Positions 11,457 to 23,599 of a stretch of DNA of 64,000 nt are shown here, one piece after another. The DNA is taken from contig JARFJB010000524.1 in assembly GCA_036346205.1 (NCBI GenBank), positions 2,907,501-2,971,500 on the forward strand. The letters run 5' to 3'. Position numbers and translations under genes: made by a program. The DNA comes from Vesta saturnalis (lineage: Eukaryota > Arthropoda > Insecta > Coleoptera > Lampyridae). Numbering within the stretch: position 1 is the stretch's first letter; each line of letters begins with the position of its first letter. Under the pieces are notes generated by a model that was given only the letters and a program-made list of their open reading frames with translations, made no database searches and was not told the DNA's origin.

Positions 11457-11820
11457 AATTATACCGCTGAAGAGAAGAGAACGTTGTCTACTCTAGCTGA
11501 CCGCCATAAAAATGTTCTGGAGAATAAAAAGCTAATACTACGAGTAATCAGAAAAAGGAGGAAGCCCGGTGGACAATATTCCAGAAATTCAATACTACAA
11601 ACCTAGTATACAGAGATTCTGCTTCATTGCGAAAACAATGGAGTAACATGAAGCAGGAGGCTCGCAATAATTTTGCTACAGAAAAGACAGCACATACAAA
11701 ACTGGCGGGGACCCCAGTGAAAGTGTGTCCACTTCCAATGACGAATTGGTCACGTCAATAATCAACCCTAAAACCGTGCAAGGACTGTACAATCCAGTTG
11801 ACGGAGCCCAAATTGGAGAA
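11457..11820 (+). pseudogene. Myb/SANT-like DNA-binding domain relic
   Basis: The reading frame at 11457-11531 encodes an N-terminal helix (EEKRTLSTLADRH...). A second frame from 11531 encodes ARWTIFQKFN and LRKQWSNMKQEAR, and a third from about 11718 encodes DELVTSIINPKTVQGLYNP. The order is a three-helix Myb-like domain with spaced Trp residues, a KT-G-G linker, then a short conserved tail. This is the pattern of the Myb/SANT-like regulatory proteins of Harbinger transposons and their domesticated insect relatives. Two single-base frame breaks separate the parts. A possible 3' splice site (TTACAG) lies near 11930. It is most likely a decayed transposon gene. Confidence 0.6.
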
Positions 11821-11949
11821 TATTTGGATAAAAATTTAAATATTTATTTGCCCTTAATTGCATTTAATTATTTTTTTCCAACATTAACCAGCTCAAATTT
11901 TATATATTATAATTTGTATTTCTGCTTACAGGGCGTGCTGCCCTCTTAG

Positions 11950-14900
11950 ACGATCTAATCATAGTGGAAGCAGACAGCTCAAGGTGCTCGTGTATTAATT
12001 CAATACTGGCTTCGATTAAGCACTATTTATTTTGCTGTTTTTATCATTGTCGTCAAATTTACATTACATTAAAACTACTGCTGCAGTAAATTAATTTATT
12101 TATACGGGGGGATTCATAGTAAACTTTTAACGTTTTTTTTTGTACCTTTGGTTTTTTTTTTTGTGATTACTCCTTTATGTATACAAGGTTAGGCTATAAT
12201 GCGATTTATTAGAAGCTTATAATAGCTTGATATTTACTTCACTGTTAATGTATCTTCAGGTGATATGGCCTTCAGCCAGTGAATTATATTCGGTTATCTC
12301 CACATACGTTGTATGTGGGGATTATTCAGAAAACTCAAAAAATAATTCTAATTTTGAATTTTGAGATTAATTTTGAACAAACATAACACTATAATTTGTG
12401 CCTTCGCAATTATTTTAACATTGTATTGTTAAATCTTGTAAATTTTGTAAAACGTTATTATTATTGTGTTTGGGAGTTTTCTAGGTTCGGGCGCCCTGGT
12501 AGTATAAATATGATTATCAACATTATTAGAAGCTAGGTAGCTCCCCATCGCTTCCGATCTGTAGTTGTTGTGTGTCCGGACAACACACTTAAACTAGCGC
12601 TCTGTTTTAATTGTTAACAGCATCTCCTTATATTCAAATTTACCGCCAAATTTTTAACGCAATAATGTGCATAAAGTAGTTAATAAAAATGAAGTTAGCT
12701 AATCTTTTTACTTGAAAATGTGTTTTTACTGTTCATGAGCTGTAACGAATAACCGTTTCGCTCCTAACGTTTATCAATTTTTGAATTATTAGTATAATAA
12801 TATGTAAATCATTAGTAATTGTAAAGTAAACTTAAAATGAATAGTCAGCCAATATGAGAAAAATCGTTATTTGTTTTTACGTGTCAAGTAAACTAGCACG
12901 GCTAATTGTAGAACGTAAATAACATCTTTGTAAATAATTAATATGTACATATTATACACTTTTAGAAAATTTATAAGTATTTAAATCAACACATGTACAC
13001 ATTTTGAAAGGATATAAAAACGTAAAATGCAGTAAAATCGTATAAAAATCATTATGAAATCATTCAAGCAAGAAATTGCTACTGACATTTGTGATTAACA
13101 ACACTTGCAAAGTTGGACTCTTGTCAGAACTGAGTTGATTGAAATTTAATCCTTTTGAATATAATATAAATCGTTTATATGATGTGATAGGGTTATTAAA
13201 AAGTCTTTTCAAACAATTCAAAAACATCCCTAAAGGTTACAAATGACTTGATATGTTGGAACATGAGCAAATCTAAGAGCTTTACTGAGCTGAAGACTAC
13301 ATGAAGTGGAAAATTTACAGATAAAACTTGGCCAAGTGGAACAATGTCCGGAAGAGCTCAATATATGATGGACTTTTAAGTTGAAGCGCTTGTTTCCTTT
13401 TTTATTGATATTCTATTATCTTTATTACTTGTTATAAGAATTACACTTTTTGGATTTCCGTTTAGCATTTTATTACTTTTCCATGAAAATGAATACTTGT
13501 CTTCGGTTTTTTCTTGTTATGGAAAAATGTAACTGACGTCAAAATAAAGCTTTTAGAAATTTTCTCATGTATTTATAAATAGTGATACATCGCCTACGGG
13601 TTTATCTTTACGACATATGACGTGTTCTTGGATTATATTTTCTTTTTATGACAAGAAAACAAGACATAATATTTTTCGTTATTGGGAAAGCGGTAGTTTA
13701 TTTTTTCTTAGATTGGTATATAACGAGAAGATACAAACTTTGTTTTTCTAATTTTGAGCACGAAAATACCGAAAAGGTAATTATTTCTAATAAGAGGTAT
13801 AAAAAATATAAAATTTATGAAATATAAAAAGGCTCGTTCAACGGCCCCAGGAGTTCATTCGGTGAATAAGGTAAATGTGCTTAGTTTCGATAGCTTTTAG
13901 TAAGGATCCGTTTCACGGTCGCATTTTCTTATTCTTGTGACATTCTCTTTTATACTCGTCCTTTCAACAGTCAAAGATTCTAAAGTTCTACCATTACCTG
14001 TATCTTTTGATCTGAACGGTACGACGCTTCCTTTCTATAGAAAGAAAATGTGAAAACGTATAAATAATCAAATTTAAATTAATTATTCTAAAATTTTATG
14101 GATCAAAGAGATTTTGTTCAAAATGTCTATGCAAATGCTGCAGACAAGTAATTTTTAAAATTTACCATTTCACCATATTTAATTAAGTACGTTTTTTAAA
14201 AATTTGAATTACATTGTTTCCTGTTTAAAAAAATTAAAAATATACCAATAAGACAACTTCAAAAATGTGCTTATTTGGACATTAAAATCTCAACGAGTAT
14301 AGAATCAGTTTTCTAAATTTTAATAATTGGAAAAATTGTATCCGCTTAACTTGTACTTACGTAATAAATGCGTTATGACTTTTCTATTCCGTTTATAAAT
14401 GGAAAGAAAAGTTAATGAATGTCCTGAGTGAAGAAGTGAATATTGATTCTATTGAATATATTGTTCAATTCGCTCATTTTACAATTCAGGCACATTTTAT
14501 GTTCAGATATAAAGGCAATTATTAAGCCGCCATTGTATTCCTTTCTTTTTATAAAATTTTACGTATGATTTATTGTTTCAATAGAAATTGTTCTATAAAA
14601 GGAAAAAAATTGCACTGCCTTTCGTGTTTATTTAAGCGGATTCTCTGTTATGGATTTGAATTAATAAATATAACAGTGACAATTGATCTCTGAAAACAAT
14701 AGTCGTCGTTTCCTAAGATGGCTGTCATTTCCATAGCCACTTGATCTGTAACGAGCGCCTCGTTGCATATTTATATCCACTTCATATCTTCGTATCAGAT
14801 GGAAATGCCCCATTGTGATGTTCTTAACGAAGACCTTTGTTAAAAGTTTCCTAAGAGTATGGCCAAATTCTTTTTTTAGATTTAAATCTTTATAACGATT

Positions 14901-15334
14901 GGATAATTTTACTCAAGTACCGATAGAGAAGAAAATGTAATTGATTCAAGCAATTTGCAGTCTACAGTTTTCTTACGTATTACATAACGATGCAATATAA
15001 ATGTAACAACACAATACTTAACAGTAAAACAATAGTTGTTGCTTGCCAACCAATATGAACTTTCCATAACGCCCAACGTCATAATTTTATATTCAGTTCT
15101 AGTAATTACAATAATCAAAGACATAAATTAGCGTAGGAAAATTTAATTATTGTAGTGAAACGTTTTCATTTTAGACTTTATGATTACTTGTTGAAAATGT
15201 CAAGTTGTTAACTAGATCATATAAAAGAAGTAGAATGAAGGGACTCTGATCTGTGACGTCATCAGTGGCGGGGGAGGTCACGCCCACGTGGCTGTGCCCA
15301 TTTTTCACCACCATAGCTTCTTTTCGGGGTCGTT
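11950..15334. other. no recognisable gene
   Basis: AT-rich sequence with no open frame above about 75 codons that shows a motif. A TATAAAAAGGCTC sequence near 13824 looks like a TATA box but nothing recognisable follows it. Confidence 0.5.
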
Positions 15335-15480
15335 TTTCAACCCCTAGTCTCAATTTTCAACCCCTTGATGGTATTTTTTAACCCTTGAAGGCATTTTACC
15401 CCAAATTAGTGACCTTTGAGCTATAGTTTTTCAACCCCTTGATGGAATTTTCAGCCCTTGACGGTATTTTCTACCCTAGT
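15335..15480 (+). repeat. short tandem repeat, CAACCCCTTGATGG type
   Basis: At least five imperfect units of TTTTCAACCCCTTGATGGTATT, with variants such as TAACCCTTGAAGGCATT, spaced about 25-30 bp apart. No coding potential. Confidence 0.6.
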
Positions 15481-15819
15481 TAAAGCCTTTCGGGCTGTAT
15501 TAAGAACCTTTTGCCAGTCTACCCTCAGTATTAAGAGGTGTGGGGATGGTCAGGTAACATTTTAACTAATAATTAAGGCCTCAGCCCCTGGAGGGTAGGG
15601 AAAAGCGCGCGCTACAGTGTTGGTGGGCCTAGGGAACGGTCACGCCCCCTAGTTCTTGATTGGTGTATGGACTCCGCCTCCAGGTTTCTAATTGGTTACG
15701 AGGCAAGTTGCGAAGATCTATATCAGAAAGACGGCCCTTCTGAAATAGGTCTTCGGAACTTGCTCGTGAGTCTTCGTCAATTATCGTGATTCTCGTGGCG
15801 GAAAATTTGAATGTGTATT

Positions 15820-16400
15820 CTAATAAGGGGGCACAATGATAACTTGTAATACGGTTGTAGGGGATCGCAAATTGCTCTTGGGGCTTCGCCCCCTTGTCTT
15901 TGCACTTGTATTTAAGTCTCTACAGGTTATAGAGGATAATATTAATATGTATCATAATAAGGAGACCCTAATCCCAACTTTTAAGACAGATACAGGGGTT
16001 CGCAACATTCAGTCGGGGCTTCGTCCCTTGCTTATGAAATTGTATTTAAGTCTCTACAGGTTATAGAGGATAATATTAATATGTATCATAATAAGGAGAC
16101 CCTAATCCCAACTTTTAAGACAGATACGGGGGTTCGCAACATTCAGTCGGGGCTTCGCCCCTTGCTTATGAAATTGTATTTAAGTCTCTACAGGTTATGA
16201 TAATATATTTGAATATGCATTCTAATAAGGGATCCCTAACGCTAACTTGAAAGACAGGTGTAGGGCTTCGCAAATTACTCTTGGGGCTTGGCCCCCTTGG
16301 CAGGAAATTTGAAATTGTATTCTAATAAGGGGCCCTAATACTAACCTGTAAGACAGGTATAGGTCTTTACAACTTGCTCTCGGGGTTTCGCCGGCTTCAA
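15820..16400 (+). repeat. 133-bp minisatellite with GGGGCTTCGCCCC hairpins
   Basis: Period 133 bp is fixed by ATCATAATAAGGAGACCC at 15951 and 16084. About five complete or partial units run from 15820 to 16400, the outer ones more diverged. Each unit carries a small GC palindrome of the form GGGGCTTCGCCCC, standing out against AT-rich surroundings. Confidence 0.85.
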
Positions 16401-16419
16401 TCCCCTTGTCGACGTCCCA

Positions 16420-17024
16420 TTGGTCTGCGTCTATGTCTGTCTGTGCATGTGTCTGTGTCCGTGTCCGTGTCCGTGTCCGTGTCCGTGTCCGTGTCCGTGT
16501 CCGTGTCCGTGTCCGTGTCCGTGTCCGTGTCCGTGTCCGTGTCCGCGTCGTATCCGTGTCCGTGTCCGTGTCCGTGTCCGTGTCCGTGTACGTGTCCGTG
16601 TCCGCGTCCGTGTCCATGTCCGTGTCCGTGTCCGTGTCCCTGTCCGTGTCCGTGTCCGTGTCCGTGTCCGTGTCCGTGTCCGTGTCCGTGTCCGTGCCTG
16701 CGCCTGTGTCTGTGTCTGTGCCTGTGTCTGTGTCTGTGTCTGTGTCTGTGTCTGTGCCTGCGCCTGTGTCTGTGTCTGTGTCTGTGTCTGTGTCTGTCTC
16801 TGTGTCTGTGTCTGTGTCTGTCTCCTTGTCCGTGTCTCTGTCTGTGTTTGTGTCTGTGATTGTGCCTGTGCCTTTGTCTGTGACTGTGTCTATGCCTGTG
16901 TCTGTGTCTGTACCTGTGCCTGTGCCTTAGTCTCTGTACGTGCCTGCGTTTGTGTGTGTGTGTGTGTCTATGTCTGTGTCTGTGTCTGTGTCTGTGTCTG
17001 TGTCTGTGTCTGTGTCTGTGTCTG

Positions 17025-17056
<32 letters not shown>

Positions 17057-17473
17057 TCCGTGTCCGTGTCCGTGTCCGTGTCCGTGTCCGTGTCCGTGTC
17101 CGTGTCCGTGTCCGTGTCCCTGTCCGTGTCCGTGTCCGTGCCTGCGCCTGTGTCTGTGTCTGTGTCTGTGCCTGTGCCTGTGTCTGTGTCTGTGTCTGCG
17201 TCTGTGTCTGTGTCTGTGTCTGTGTCTGTCTGTCTGTGTCTGTGTCTGTGTCTGTGTCTGTATCTGTGTCTGTGTCTGTGTCTGTGTCTGTGTCTGTGTC
17301 TGTGTCTGTGTCTGTGTCTGTGTCTGTGTCTGTGTCTGTCTCTGTGTCTGTGTCTGTGTCTGCGTCTGTGCCTGTGTCTGTCTCCTTGTCCGTGTCTCTG
17401 TCTGTGTTTGTGTCTGTGATTGTGCCTGTGCCTTTGTCTGTGACTGTGTCTGTGCCTGTGTCTGTGCCTGTGT

Positions 17474-17523
<50 letters not shown>

Positions 17524-17760
17524 TAGTCTCTGTACGTGTCGCGACTGTGTGTGTGTGTGTGTGTCTATGTCTGTCTATGTCTGTGTCAGTGTCCGTGTCT
17601 GTGTCTGTGTCTGTGTCTTTGTCTGTGTCTGTGTCTGTGTCTGTGTCTGTGTCTGTGTCTGTGTCTGCGTCTGTGTCTGTATCTGTCTCTGTGGTTGTGT
17701 CTCTGTCTGTGTCTGTGTCTGTGTCTGTGTATATGTCTGTGTCTGTGTCTCGGTCTGTGT
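16420..17760. repeat. TGTCCG/TGTCTG hexamer minisatellite with higher-order repeat
   Basis: Hexamer array with alternating homogeneous blocks: TGTCCG (16450-16690, 17030-17145) and TGTCTG (16690-16920, 16975-17030, 17145-17510). A complex junction, CCTTAGTCTCTGTACGTG, recurs at 16925 and 17521, and a CTCCTTGTCCGTGTCTCTG phrase recurs at about 16822 and 17371. This gives a higher-order unit of about 550-600 bp. Long open frames here are periodic artefacts. Confidence 0.9.
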
Positions 17761-17769
17761 GTGTGTGTT

Positions 17770-19630
17770 TAGGAGTGTATGTGTGTTTGTGTGTTTGTGT
17801 GCGGGTGTGCGGGTGTGCGAATGTGTGGGCGTCCGGGTGTGCGGGTGTGCGGGTGTGCGGGTGTGCATGTGTGCGTGTTTTCCGTGGGTGCGTGGGTGCG
17901 TGGTTGCGTGGGTGCGTGTGTGCGTGGGTGCGTGGATGCGTGAGTGCGTAGATGCGTGGGTGCGTAGATGCATGCGTGCGGGGGTTCGTAGGTGCGTGGG
18001 TGCGTGCAGGGTGCGTGCTTCCGTGCGTGGTTGGGAGCGAGTGCGTGCGTGCGTGCGAGCGTGCGTGCGAGCGTGTGTGCGTGTGTGCGTGTGTGCGTGT
18101 TAGCGTGTGTGCGTGTGTGCGTGCGCGCGTGTGTGCGTGCGTGCGTGCGTTGGTGCGTGTATGCATGTTTGCGTGTGTGCGTGTGTGCGTGTGTGCGTGT
18201 GTGCGTGTAAGATTTGTATATAGTTTTTAGGAAAATGTAAATAAATTATTACTTTGATTTACCGAGAAGCTCAGTGTCGTTGTTTAATTAGTTGTGTCAA
18301 TTTTCCCGGTTTACACATACATTATAAAACGACATTTTATGTATAAAAAATTCGAAATGAAAAAACTAAGATTTGTATTTAAAGCTAAGTCTACACAAGA
18401 TGGTAAATCAACCTACATTGCCATAACTTTAATCATTACTACTGAAGATAACATTTTTTCGTTACCTGAAGATTTGCAAGCAGCAAACATGCATGAAGAG
18501 ATACTTTATGTGTGTGTGTGTGTGTATTTGTGTGTTTGTGTGCGGGTTTGCGGGTGTGCGGGTGTGCGAGTGTGCGGGTGTGCATGTGTGCGTGTTTTCT
18601 GTGGGTGCGTGGGTGCGTGGTTGCGTGGGTGCGTGTGTGCGTGTGTGCGTGTGTGCGTAGATGCGTGGGTGAGTGGATGCATGCGTGCGTGGGTTCGTAG
18701 GTGCGTGGGTGCGTGCATGGGTGCGTGCTTCCGTGCGTGGGTGCGTGCGTGGGAGCGAGTGTGCGTGAGTGCGAGCGTGCGAGCGTGCGAGCGTGCGAGC
18801 GTGCGTGCTGACGTGCGTGCGATGCGTGCGTGCGTGCGTGTGCGTGTGCGTGTGTGCGTGTGTGCATGTGACGTGTGGGCGTGTGTTGCGTGTGTGCGTG
18901 TGTGCGTGTGTGTGTGGGTGTGCGTGTGTGTGCGTGTGTGTGTGCGTGTGTGCGTGTGTGTCGTGTGTGCGTGTGTGCGTGTGACGTTTGTGCGTGTGTG
19001 CGTGTGTGTGTGCGTGTGTGTGTGCGTGGTGCGCGCGTGTGTGTGTGTGCGTGTGTGAGTGTGTGCGTGTGTGCGTGTGTGCTGTGCGTGTGTGCGTGTG
19101 TGCGTGTGTGCGTGTGTGCGTGTGTGTGTGCGTGTGTGCGTATGCGTATGTATGTGTGTGTGCGTGTGTGCGTGTGAGCGTGTGTGAGTGTGTGCGTGTG
19201 TGCGTGTGTGCGTGTGCGCGTGGGTGCGTGCGTGCGTGCGTTGGTGCGTGTATGCATGTGTGCGTGTGTGCGTGTGTGCGTGTGTGCGTGTGTGCGTGTA
19301 AGATTTGTATATAGTTTTTAGGAAAATGTAAATAAATGATTACTTTGCTTTACCGAGAAGCTCAGTGACGTTGTTTAATTAGTTGTGTCAATTTTCCCGG
19401 TTACACATGCATTATAAAACGACATTTTTTGTATAAACAAATTAGAAATGAAAAAACTAAGATTTGTATTTAAAGCTAAGGCTACACAAGATGGTATGTT
19501 AACCTACATTGCCATAACTTTAATCATTACTACTGAAGATAACATTTTTTCGTTACCTGAAGATTTACAAGCAGCAAACATGCATGAAGAAATATTTAAT
19601 TCAAAGGAATTTACTTATGTGTAAAACTCA
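17770..19630. repeat. tandem duplication of GT minisatellite plus retrotransposon gag 5' end
   Basis: A block consisting of GTGCGGGTGTGCG-type minisatellite followed by about 300 bp of unique sequence (18205-18510, containing the ATGAAAAAACTAAG gag start) is repeated at 18520-19600. The unique parts are near-identical until copy 1 breaks off at CATGAAGAGATACTTTATGTG and re-enters TG repeat. Copy 2 continues into gag. The breakpoint shares TTATGTGT with the downstream gag sequence. Confidence 0.8.
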
Positions 19631-20350
19631 ATAAAAAAAGATACCAGACCAGAAGTGTTTGGATAAAAATATATTAATAAATTCGAAAGACTTATTTTGA
19701 TGATTTGGACATGATGTTTGCTGGCCAGAATTAGAAGAATCAATGAAAGAAAGCATTGATGTAACCATTTATAATAATCCAGAATATCCAATTATCAAAA
19801 TTTTAGAAAAATTAGTGGAAAAAGAAAGAAAAGAAACACAAAATAAAAAAATGACAGCTGAAAGGTTTGTTCTGGAAAAGTTTGATGGCAAAAGCACCAG
19901 TGCATATGAATGGATGGATGTATTCGAAAAGGAATGAACCAGGTTCAACATACAGGAAAATGAAGATAAAATAGAAATTTTTGGACTGTTTTTAGAGAGA
20001 TCTTGTGTTGATTGGTATGATTCTATGATGATAAAACATGGCTTACAATCAGATTGTTCCACATGTAAAAAAAATGTTGTTGAAACATATGCCAATAAAG
20101 GTTGGGCTACTAGCAGGTATGCGTTGTCTTTATATACCAACAAGGTTCTTTATTGGAATCTGCTATAAAAAAAAGTAAAATTGCTGCTTCTATCAAGAAA
20201 ATCAATGGATTAAGGCACTTTAATCGATATTATTTCTGCTGGATTACCTGCTTGTGTAATTGATAATATAAATAAGAAAGAGATTTTAGAAACAAAAGAT
20301 TTACTTAATGAACTTAGAAAACTTGAACACTTGGTGGACAAAAAATAATT
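19448..20350 (+). pseudogene. gypsy-like retrotransposon gag
   Basis: Starts ATGAAAAAACTAAGATTTG and continues through several frames. The clearest part (19743-20130) encodes VLEKFDGKS, an in-frame TGA at 19935, then LFLERSCVDWYDSMMIKH and NKGWATSRYALS. This is the capsid-like core of the arthropod gypsy/Ty3 gag type in which a KFDG and a Trp-Tyr motif are conserved. The frame then shifts repeatedly. No zinc knuckle is evident. The same 5' end is duplicated at 18353-18510. It is followed in the right order by protease and reverse transcriptase. Confidence 0.7.
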
Positions 20351-20542
20351 TAGTACACAAAAACACATAGAAAGCAAAAATGTAAATATAACCACAAACA
20401 AAAAAAAAACTAGATGTAGCATCTGTGAAAAATTGAAAAAAAAAGTACGCTACCACCCAGAATCCGAATGCTATTTCAGATCAGAATATAACAAGCTAAA
20501 AGATGAAAACCATATTAAGCTGGTTAATAATTCAGAACTGGA

Positions 20543-20905
20543 ATGCGAATTACAGGAATCAAATTCAAAAAGCTAATAGTGCCGCCACTAATAAGGTTGG
20601 TTTTGGATGATAATCTTGAAGTCTATGGAGTCTATGACTCTGGTTCTAATGTTTCATTAATAAACTCAAGGTTACTGAAAATCGGCAATAGACAAAATAA
20701 TGTTTCGAGTAACACTAATCTAAAAACAACTAATGGAGTTAAAAAGGCTACAAGTAGAATACTTCTTGATGTAAAAACTTTAAATTTAAAAAAAACGAGT
20801 GTTTTTGTTATTGATAAAGAAAATTTTAGCAATGACTTTTTGATTGGCTTGGATCGTATTAAAAATTTCTATTTAACTCAAAATGAAAATTTAGAAATAA
20901 AATAA
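20543..20905 (+). pseudogene. gypsy-like retropepsin domain
   Basis: A clean 120-codon frame with the aspartic protease motif YDSGSNVSLIN and the distal LIGLD. These correspond to the D-S/T-G active-site loop and the hydrophobic-Gly pair of retropepsins. It is part of the pol of the gag relic upstream. The surrounding pol frame is broken on both sides, so the domain would not be made as part of a functional polyprotein. Confidence 0.75.
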
Positions 20906-21179
20906 ATGTTGCCAACAAAAGCAAGCATAATTTCTGAGGGAATGATAGACAAAAATCAATAAGTCCTCAATGTAATTAACTTTAATGGACAAATTAAGGA
21001 GGAAAATTTGGAGGTTCATGTAAATCATCTTAAATTCTTCGATCAGCAAGCTAAAATAGAGAAACTGATAATGTAAGATAAATCTATTTTTGCTAAAGAC
21101 AAGTACGACATCGGCAGGATTACAGGATATGAACAACATATTGAATTGATAACAGAAATATATTGCAGTAAAACCGTTG

Positions 21180-21800
21180 CACGAGTGAGGATAAAAAGGA
21201 AATCGAAAATCAGATCGCAAAGTTATTGGAAAAAAAATGATTGAAGAATCGTACAGTTCTTTCGCAGCACCAGTAACACTTGCATTTAAAAGGGACGAAG
21301 ATAAAAAGTCAAGATTGTGCATCGATTTTCGAGATTTGAATAGAATAGTGATGCTCCAGTCGCAGCCTTTTCCTCTTATCGAAGATCTAGTAGAAAAAAC
21401 ACGAAACTGTAAGTTTTTCTCGACTCTAGATATTAATTCGGCATTCTGGTGAATACCGTTATGCATCGCAGACAGGCAAAAGACTCGTTTCGTCACTCAA
21501 AAGGTCATTACCAATGGACTTGTCTTCCATTTGGTCTTAAAACGGCACCAGCTATATTACAAAGAATATTAAGTAACATAATAAGAAAATATAAGCTTGG
21601 AAATCTAGCAGTAAGCCATATAGATGATATACTGGTTTTTCCGTCAACATTTTCAGAACACATTGATCATTTAACACAGCTATTTAAAGCAATAACAATT
21701 TATGGTTTCAAATTAAAATTTGTAAAGTGCAAATTCGCCGCAGATTCAGTTAAATATCAGGGCCATATTATACAAAATAACTCTGTTAGGCCATTAAATG
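21180..21800 (+). pseudogene. gypsy-like reverse transcriptase, truncated
   Basis: Frames at 21237-21452 and 21449-21830 encode the RT fingers and palm: RLCIDFRDLNRIV, LDINSAFW, PFGLKTAPA and HIDDILVF. The catalytic YXDD box reads HIDD at 21617-21628. A frame break sits at about 21450 after INSAFW. Similarity stops at about 21800, where an unrelated AATAATAATAATAATG-containing repeat begins. RNase H and integrase are absent, and no LTR pair could be found in the window. Confidence 0.8.
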
Positions 21801-22300
21801 ATAATCTAATAATAATAATAATGCAAGGGAGCGAAAGGAAAGGAAAGGTCAAGTGTTTGATTCCCTCCCCACGGAGGAGGGCGGGCTGCTCGAACTTTCC
21901 GAGCTCCTTCAGCCACAGTCATGGATTCCCAGCATACATACATACATTACGTATATATGGATGGTGGGATTAAGGATGGGTGTGGTCAGGATAGGATCGG
22001 AAGGAACGGAGTTAGGGTTCTGAGGGGGAAAATACTACCCCAGCGTTCGCCTAAGCAACCGCATATGGTGTGCATATACGCAGTGACCATGCCGCTACAT
22101 GTGTATGAGGAAAACCCCCTGATACACATGTATCAGAAAAAATAAACCTGATGATGGTTCAGAATAAACAAAACGTCGCATAATATTTTTAATACCGTAT
22201 TAGTATTGTGCGTAAAAAGTTGCCTTAATAATGTTTAATCGAATTTTGAAAATTCCTAATAATAAGGTGGCCAAACGCGAAAAACAAAATTCGAAGTTTT
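21801..22300. other. unidentified repeat-like sequence truncating the gypsy element
   Basis: Begins with a short AAT run, then GC-rich sequence (AAGGGAGCGAAAGGAAAGG...) up to about 22140. It has no gene I recognise, only two short overlapping open frames. Confidence 0.4.
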
Positions 22301-22329
22301 TAGTTTTTTTTGCATAAAACCAAATCCAT

Positions 22330-23130
22330 TCGAGTTAGCTCAAATTTCTTTTCAGATTATTACTCGGTATCGAATTTAGCAAAAGTGCCGAATTTAAACC
22401 TATATCCTATCTCTTATAATAAGCGAGATCCCCATGCTTGCCCTCGAATTTGGGACAGCCTGTACATAAATAATCTTATTTTCTCATCGACCAACCTGGT
22501 GCATTGCTTTCCTGACGACAGCGCTCTTCATTGTAGTTCTCAGTATATTAATAACGATAATCCCTTTTCTATCTCAAGTCTAGACCGTAAAGCTGAAATG
22601 GAAATTTCAATCAATGACATTCAACGTATCATTAAATGTGGAAGTAATAGTCTAGTTAATTTTAGTGCCAATAAAACTCAGTGTTGCCTTGTGGCCGCCA
22701 AAAAAATGGATCATTTCCTGTCGTAAGCATGAATGGATGAAATCTTAGATTTTCGGACAGTATTACGAGGTTGGGAAGTACCGAATCTTTAAATCATAGG
22801 TTGACCATCTTCTGTCAGCTAGTAAAGTAGCTGTTCGCAAAATATGCTTTTGGTATAGATCTATACAGTACATTACCTTTCGACAACTCTTTATGCAGTC
22901 TAGAATACAGCTCAAACCTCTGGTTTGGTGCTCCCCACCACGCTTCCGATATCGTTGATCGTATTAAAAAAAGAGTCGTTAGGCCGTTAAATTACCAGTT
23001 TTTCTGATTTCTGACAAACACTCCCTTAAGCACAAAAGAATAGTTTCAGTTCTTTCTTCGTATTATCGGTATTGCAATGACTATTGTGCGGCTAAATTGA
23101 ATTCTTTAATACCATCTCGGAATACTTTTG
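22330..23130 (+). pseudogene. Jockey-like LINE reverse transcriptase 3' part, decayed
   Basis: The frame from 22400 encodes PRIWDSLYINNLIFSS then LVHCFPDDSALHCSS. This matches the LINE RT region with the FADD box, here FPDD at 22508-22519 with a changed second residue. Further frames to 23130 (LFMQSRIQLKPLVWCS...; [21 protein letters not shown]) fit the conserved C-terminal region of Jockey-type ORF2 proteins. Frame breaks and stops are many. It ends in TGTAAAGTAAATGTAAATC before a TG microsatellite, as expected of a LINE 3' tail. Confidence 0.7.
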
Positions 23131-23162
23131 CATAAGAAAATGTAAAGTAAATGTAAATCTTT

Positions 23163-23360
23163 GTGTGCGTGTGCGTGTGCGTGTGCGTGCGTGTGCGTGT
23201 GTCTGTGTGTGTGTGTGCATGAGTGTGTGTGTGTGTGTGTATGTGTGTGTGTGTATGTGTGTGTGTGTGTGTGTGCGTGCGTGTGTGCGTGCGTTCGTGA
23301 GTGCGTGCGTACGTTGGTGCGTGAGTGCGTGCGTGCGTGAGTGTGTGCGTGAGTGCGTGC

Positions 23361-23456
<96 letters not shown>

Positions 23457-23460
23457 TGTG
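23163..23460. repeat. TG microsatellite with GTGTGCGTGC variants
   Basis: About 300 bp of TG and GTGC units at the 3' end of the LINE relic. Confidence 0.95.
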
Positions 23461-23472
23461 TGGATGCAGGGA

Positions 23473-23545
23473 TGTATGTTGATACCCGCGATAACTCCAG
23501 AAATGAAACACGTACGTACAGAGAATTTTGTATTTAAGCTTATTT
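23473..23545 (+). repeat. dispersed ATGTTGATACCCGCGATAACTCC segment, copy 3
   Basis: Lies directly after the TG tract, like the copies near 6.4 and 6.7 kb, and shares TTTTGTATTTAAGCTT with copy 2. Its position after a LINE 3' part suggests it could belong to the LINE tail. Confidence 0.55.
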
Positions 23546-23599
23546 TAATATCTCCTGGGGCTGATTGGATTTTGAGAAAAATTCAGCGCCCATTATTCG

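Noticed and set aside
13824..13900. TATAAAAAGGCTC followed by a possible start region
   Set aside because: No open frame, LTR or transposon gene follows within 500 bp.
15335..16400. CRISPR array
   Set aside because: Repeats are minisatellite units without unique spacers of constant length, and the genome is eukaryotic.
16397..18166. 589-codon frame over the hexamer minisatellite
   Set aside because: Pure product of the TGTCCG/TGTCTG periodicity.
18205..19600. LTR pair of the gypsy-like element
   Set aside because: The two similar segments are both 5' of the gag and include the gag start, so they are a tandem duplication rather than 5' and 3' LTRs.
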